From the NCBI GenBank assembly GCA_900074885.1, contig FJUW01000033.1, positions 398,049 through 409,534 of the forward strand: DNA of 11,486 nt, in the 5' to 3' direction. The notes below the pieces were generated by a model. The model had not been told where the DNA came from, made no database searches, and saw only the letters and a program-made list of their open reading frames with translations. Both the position numbers and the translations under genes were made by a program. Positions 7,300-11,486 of this stretch are shown piece after piece. The DNA comes from Rhynchosporium graminicola. Taxonomy: Eukaryota; Ascomycota; Leotiomycetes; Helotiales; Ploettnerulaceae. The first letter of the stretch is position 1. Each line of letters starts with the position of its first letter.

Positions 7300-8000
7300 G
7301 AGAGTTATCTAGGCGTAATCTATAATAGGTAAGAATTCCGACTAGTCGTCTTAATAATAAGAGATAAAAGGTCGTAATCTATATTAGAGATATTAGTTAT
7401 AGATTTCTGTTTAGCTATCTATTTATAAGTAATCTGCTATAGAAAGCTATCTTTTAGTACTAAGAATTATGATAACTATAGTCTAAAAACAGGAAACGAA
7501 TTAAGGCCCTCTATTAGAGGTAATTATCAATAGAGCTCCGAAATAGCGGTATACGTAGTATAAGTAAAGCTTTATAAGGTCGCGCGTATCGGAGGTCTTT
7601 CGGTATAGAATACTAATTACTTATTTGCTAAAACGGTCGATAAATACGAGAATATTATCATAGCCGTGTTTATCGCAGTTAAAGCTATAGTAGTCGACTA
7701 TAATATACTCCTATGGACGTAATAGTACGGGCAGAGGTTAGAGGAGGCCCGGTTTCTTATTACGCGGCACTTAAATTCGTCGGTAAGTATAATAGTTGCG
7801 GTAGTACTAGTTAATAGTTAAAGCGATTCCGTACTACTAGTATTATAATACTAGTAGTTATAAGGTCTTCTTTACACTTAGATAGGTAGTCTCTAATTAG
7901 TCGTGTACTTCGCGTATAAGTAGCGTGTAAAGGTATAAGATATCAGGTACGATTAGTCTTCCTTTATAGAGTAGAAGATCTTTTTCTATAATTAGTTTTC
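7300..8000 (-). other. Integrase with D,D35E catalytic core
   Basis: The N-terminal zinc-binding region (about 7920-7790) keeps one His (R-E-V-H-D), but its C-x-x-C reads Tyr-Tyr-Thr-Tyr. The core shows Asp at 7695-7693, then I-D-R-F-S-K. N-R-G-P follows in place of D-R-G-P, with the second catalytic position at 7515-7513. The Glu is at 7407-7405 in a T-E motif. There are exactly 35 residues between positions two and three, the family spacing. One catalytic residue is therefore lost (GAT to AAT). Confidence 0.88.
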
Positions 8001-8269
8001 TAGGAGTAGCGGAGAGAGCTTATTTCCGTAAAGCTTAGAGTAATAGCGTAATACGATTAGCATTAAGTACTTAATATACTATAGAAAAGACTAGCGATAA
8101 GTCAGCGACTTCTAAGGCGTTAATAAGCTTAAAGTTATCTATAGAGTCAGAGCTATTCCGGAGGTTACTTATAAGTAGTACTAGATCGATTTAGTCTTCG
8201 CGTAATAGCTACTATAAACGCTAAGTTATTTTAGCGTTATTCTAGTAATCTAATTTATCTATTCTATAA

Positions 8270-8640
8270 GAGAGAGCGTTAGCAAGTAGATTATACTTCT
8301 TATGTTAATAGGTAATCATAAAGTTATAATCTGCGAGTAGCTCGGCTTATCGGGCTTATTATACGTTTAGCTATTTAGAGGTTATGAAGTACTTAAGAGC
8401 TTTATAATTAGTGACGACGCGGATCTAATATAGTACGCCTATAAGCTCAGATCTCTAGTTACTAAAAGATCGTATAATTATAAGTATTTCCTTATCGTAA
8501 ATAGCGTAATTAAGCTTAGCAGGTAGTATAGTCTTAGAGAAGTAAGCTACTAGGAACTAGTCTTTATCGTGCTATTACGATAGTATACTTGCTATTACTC
8601 TATTACTAGCGTCTATTTCGATTATATAAGGTAGATATTA
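8270..8640 (-). other. RNase H domain of family B pol
   Basis: The translation shows E-I-D-A-S with catalytic Asp at 8613-8611, then Y-F-S-K-T and Y-D-K-E-I-L with catalytic Glu at 8490-8488. T-N-Y-K-A-L follows where T-D-H-K-A-L is usual (8412-8395), and A-N-A-L-S where A-D-A-L-S is usual (Asn at 8280-8278). Two of the four metal ligands are thus Asp-to-Asn. Confidence 0.88.
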
Positions 8641-8699
8641 CTAATAGTAGTAGAGGAGTAGTGCCGAAGTGAGAGCGTGCTTTAGGTGATCAAAGGTAT

Positions 8700-9575
8700 C
8701 TTTATACTCCTTAGCGAACCGAAATAATACGTTATTTTTAGTAAATTATATAAGAGGTTTTATAATAATTCTATAGTCCTTAATAAATCGTTAGTAGAAG
8801 TTATAAAAGCCTAAGAACGATTATACGCCCTTAACTATAGTTAAGTAATTCTAAGATTATATAATATTAACCTTCTTAAGGTATACCTCGATCCTAGAAG
8901 TAGAGATAATAAATCTAAGGTATTTAGTATAAGTAACGTTAAATTCATACTTCTTAAGGTTAGCTTATAATCTAGCGTCTTATAATCGTTATAGCACCTT
9001 ATATACGTGTAATTAATACTATAGTAAGTCGTTAGAGTAGATCAGAATATCGTCTAGATATACTATATAGAAGTCGTCAAAGTAATCGAATAAGACGTTA
9101 TTCATATATTACTAGTATATCGCAGGGCTATTAGTCAGACCGAAAAGGAGTACCTTGCACTTATATACACTATAATAGGTCCGGAAGGTTATATACTCTT
9201 TAGAGGCTAGATCTATTCGAATTCGGTAGAACGCCTAGTAAATATCTAGTTTAGTGAATATCTTAGTAGTAGAGATTCTAGCTAGCGTTTTATCGATTAA
9301 TAGCAGTAGATATTAATCCTTCCTTATAAGGTTATTAAGTGCGCGAAAGTCGATATAGAATCTTAGACTTCTATTAGCTTTCTTAACGAAAAGAATAAGT
9401 ATAGCGTATAGTACTTAAGAAAGTTCGATAAAACCTTTAGCTAAGTTATTAGTAATATACGCCTTAACGACTTCAAGTTCTTTAGCTAATATCTTATATA
9501 AGGGGAAGTATTTAAAGTTCTTCTTAGCCCCTTCCTTAAGCTTAATTCGGTGATTATATAAGCGATAAGGAGGGA
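8700..9575 (-). other. Reverse transcriptase domain of family B pol
   Basis: L-P-P-Y-R at 9576-9562 opens the domain. It is followed by K-G-F-I-E, L-F-V-K-K-A, F-Y-I-D-F-R-A-L-N and F-T-K-L-D-I, with the first catalytic Asp at 9246-9244. Then come L-L-F-G-L-T-N-S-P and the intact Y-L-D-D-I-L-I-Y-S box (Y-L-D-D at 9060-9049). All three catalytic Asp codons survive, although Trp/Gln stops inactivate the protein. Confidence 0.92.
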
Positions 9576-10275
9576 GAATATCGCTAGCTTCTTTAGAAAA
9601 GACATATACCTACTAGCTATACTCGTGTGGGATCTATAGTTCTGAATCTAATTCGCTTAAGCTAATAGTAAATTACTAGGCGGTTTTACGATATTCCGTA
9701 AGGTTAATAGTTAAAGATACGATAATAATATTATATTACTAAACTACGATTTAGTTATTAAGAAGCTTATCTATCTTATGAAAAGTAATAGAGAAGATCT
9801 TATCGTTAGAAGACTTCTAGTATTTATATAAGAGATAGAAAGCTAAGCTGCTAATCGTATAAATCTCTAGCGCAAGAAGCTCTAGAAGAGGTCTAAGTAT
9901 ACGAGATGATCTTTATCGCTTCCGAAATATTATAGTAGCTATTTTTATACTTTAAGTAGCTTCTATTAAGTCGCGAGATAGTATTCTAAGTAACTATTAG
10001 TCTATAGTATAAATTACACGAGCGTAGTCTTATACGTAGGTCTTTAACGTAGAGACTTCTAATTAGGGTTAAAGTAGAGATTCACGCGGGATATAAGCGA
10101 TAATATCGCTGAATCGTACGTACTTCGGCCGTATATTAGTAGCTTCTCTAGAGTATAAAGATTTCTCTTTACTACTCTATTCTTATTCTTTAGGTAATAA
10201 ACACTTAGGCTTATCGTATCTATAATAAGTAGTATAAACGCCAGAGAAACGGTCCTAACTAATCGGTAGTAGTAA

Positions 10276-11486
10276 TAGAGGGTTAGTTACCTATAGAATA
10301 CTCTCTAGGGGAGAGTTTTAGATGTTTTTATAGCTATAAGTCTCCTTAGAAATACGCTTCCGAGCTAGTAACGATCGTTTAATAATAGAGATAGAGTTAA
10401 TAACAGCTCGAATATTAATAAGAGAGTTAGCTACGCTTCGCTATTCCTCGTACGCTTCCTAGAACTAATTAAAGCGTTCGTTTCGTTCGTTAGCGTTATA
10501 TTAGTAGCACTAGTAAGTATAGTATTTATATAAGTCCTTAATCTCGATCGGAGAGCTATAAATATTACTAGGAGGAGTATATAGTAGCTAAATGATCTAT
10601 CGTTTAGAAGTATCTAAGAGTACTTAATATTCCGAAAGCTAGGTCCTCCCGAGTATAATACTATAGTTTCCGAGAGTAGTAATAAGAAAGGGAGTAAATA
10701 CCTAAACGCGACGATCTACTATTAAATTAAATATTATATAGTAACTAATAGTACTACTATTAACGCTATTAAAGCTTTTAATAGGAATTACGTTTAGTAG
10801 AAAGTGAATTAAAGGTTTTAAGAAGAAGGAAAGGGATTTAAGAAAAGAATAATTAATAAAATAGTATCTATTAGCTCTAGAATCGAGAAGTACAGGTAGC
10901 TTATATAAGAGTCCATTCTTAGTAAGAGTAGTACGTATAGTAAACGATTAACTACTAAGAAGCTTCGTAAGGTTAAGATATCGTATATCTCGTATACTAC
11001 TTAGGAAAGAGTCTTTCCCTAGGCGTAGTCTTTTACTAGCGGTTTAATATACTCTTAGGTATCGTTATATGTTTCTTTATTATTATTATCTTCTAGCTTA
11101 CTATTAATATTATTATTAGCGTTAATTATATTAATTCGATACGGAGTATTAAGTCGAGCTAACGATAAGCGTAAGTATAAAGTAAGCGTAAAGTAACGAG
11201 GAGCATTCGCTAGCGATTATATATAAGGCGTATCATTTCGTATAGAGTATAGTACTTATTTACTAGTTATACTAGTATTCTCGGGCGTAGGAAGACTAAT
11301 TTACGGATAAGAAGAGGAGTTAGTACTATAGCGCTAAGAGGAGGTATTTATAAGGCGTTCCCGAGTCGCGCTAGCTTTAGCCGAAGACTCGGAATAATAA
11401 GTCTTTTCAATAAATTAACCTTAGTCTTTAGCTTATATAGCCTTAACGTATTCTTCTAGTGTTCTTAACGTTCGGTACTATTAGAA
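10276..11486. repeat. Long direct repeat, copy 2 (partner 1-1211)
   Basis: This has the same orientation as copy 1 and the same length, with base-for-base register and no net indel. It ends at the window edge only because the window ends. It covers the end of gag and the protease of family B. Confidence 0.97.
10936..11486 (-). pseudogene. Family B gag, C-terminal part (copy 2)
   Basis: This corresponds to 661-1211 of copy 1 and reads in the same gag frame. It has a Ser/Thr/Pro-rich and Asn-rich C-terminal region, then a stretch where gag and pol frames overlap. The gag start lies to the right of the window. RIP-type TAG/TAA stops are present. The 3' limit is uncertain for the same reason as in copy 1: the switch to the pol frame lies somewhere between about 10,995 and 10,885. 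Confidence 0.68.

Larger units (their letters stand above)
6508..10935 (-). pseudogene. Family B pol polyprotein: protease, RT, RNase H, integrase, chromodomain
   Basis: About 1,475 codons in a single minus frame make the enzyme polyprotein that would copy and integrate the element. The protease active site is at 10884-10873 (D-S-R-A; Asp kept, Gly changed) and the I-I-L-G motif is near 10659. A linker has a Cys-like cluster (10236-10201). Reverse transcriptase covers about 9575-8700, RNase H about 8640-8270, integrase about 8000-7300, and the chromodomain about 6803-6640. The frame ends at TAG 6510-6508, or possibly at the in-frame TAA about 40 bases earlier. Most internal TAG/TAA codons fall at Trp or Gln positions. 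No net indel breaks the register, so the element died by point mutation. Domain identities are secure; exact limits are approximate. Gag precedes it in a different frame. Confidence 0.9.
6273..11486 (-). mobile_element. Ty3/Gypsy (chromovirus-like) family B, copy 2 (3' part, RIP-degraded)
   Basis: Read leftwards this gives the end of gag, protease, reverse transcriptase, RNase H, integrase, chromodomain, polypurine tract and 3' LTR (6505 to 6273). That is the order of a Ty3/Gypsy element, and the C-terminal chromodomain is typical of the chromovirus branch. The pol frame keeps one register from the protease to the terminal stop at 6510-6508. Gag start, leader and 5' LTR must lie right of the window. 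The outer end (6273) abuts the family C protease, the inferred insertion target; bases 6268-6272 (atata) are the candidate target-site duplicate. Confidence 0.9.

Noticed and set aside
1..11486. A reassigned genetic code in which TAA/TAG encode Gln or Trp
   Set aside because: In-frame TAG/TAA do sit at Gln/Trp positions and TGA is rare. But Cys and His become Tyr, Gly becomes Arg/Ser, Asp becomes Asn and ATG becomes ATA as well. CpA/TpG is also depleted in non-coding LTRs. RIP explains all of this at once.
1..11486. Tandem duplication of 10,275 bases as the cause of the end repeats
   Set aside because: The repeats are the same internal piece of family B in two copies. One joins an LTR and Copia sequence, and the other continues into full pol. 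Two insertions of one family explain this without a tandem array, although the left flank is needed to be certain.
1..11486. Host protein genes, tRNA/rRNA genes, CRISPR arrays, defence or secondary-metabolite systems
   Set aside because: All recognisable coding traces on both strands belong to retrotransposons. No spaced short repeats, tRNA-like folds or conserved rRNA segments were seen.

Overview
The window is a graveyard of nested LTR retrotransposons, almost certainly from the AT-rich repeat compartment of a filamentous ascomycete (Pezizomycotina). The main clue is the base composition. CpA and TpG are nearly absent, TpA is in great excess, and CpG is still common. That is the mark of repeat-induced point mutation (RIP), which turns CpA into TpA on both strands. 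As a result almost no ATG survives, and reading frames are full of TAG/TAA where Trp or Gln is expected, with TGA rare. Frames, spacing and domain order nevertheless survive well enough to read the dead proteins. I see no intact gene, host gene, RNA gene or CRISPR array. Species cannot be told from this sequence.

Layout. (a) 1-2559: the 5' part of a minus-strand Ty3/Gypsy element, here called family B, copy 1. It has a 5' LTR (2327-2559), a leader (2193-2326), gag (about 2192 down to 660) and the aspartic protease start of pol, which runs off the left edge. (b) 2560-3776: a plus-strand Ty1/Copia fragment with gag and the first residues of the protease. (c) 3777-6272: a plus-strand Ty3/Gypsy fragment of a different family (C), with a 5' LTR and a gag-protease frame. 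It interrupts the Copia protease right after its active-site motif. (d) 6273-11486: family B copy 2, minus strand. It has a 3' LTR (6273-6505), a polypurine tract, then pol read right to left from protease (about 10,935) through reverse transcriptase, RNase H and a D,D35E integrase to a chromodomain. The end of gag lies at the right edge.

The simplest history is nested insertion. C jumped into Copia, and two family B elements jumped in the same orientation, one into the Copia gag (junction 2559/2560) and one into the C protease (junction 6272/6273). The missing parts of Copia and C should then lie beyond the two window edges. Bases 1-1211 and 10276-11486 are the same piece of family B, in direct orientation and with no net length change. 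Differences between the copies are almost all transitions, often as paired CG/TA changes.

Nothing here looks like a new functional system. What deserves a second look is the mutation pattern itself, the nested structure with its testable predictions, and some features of the B and C elements (gag/pol frame change, LTR hairpin, conserved LTR palindrome).
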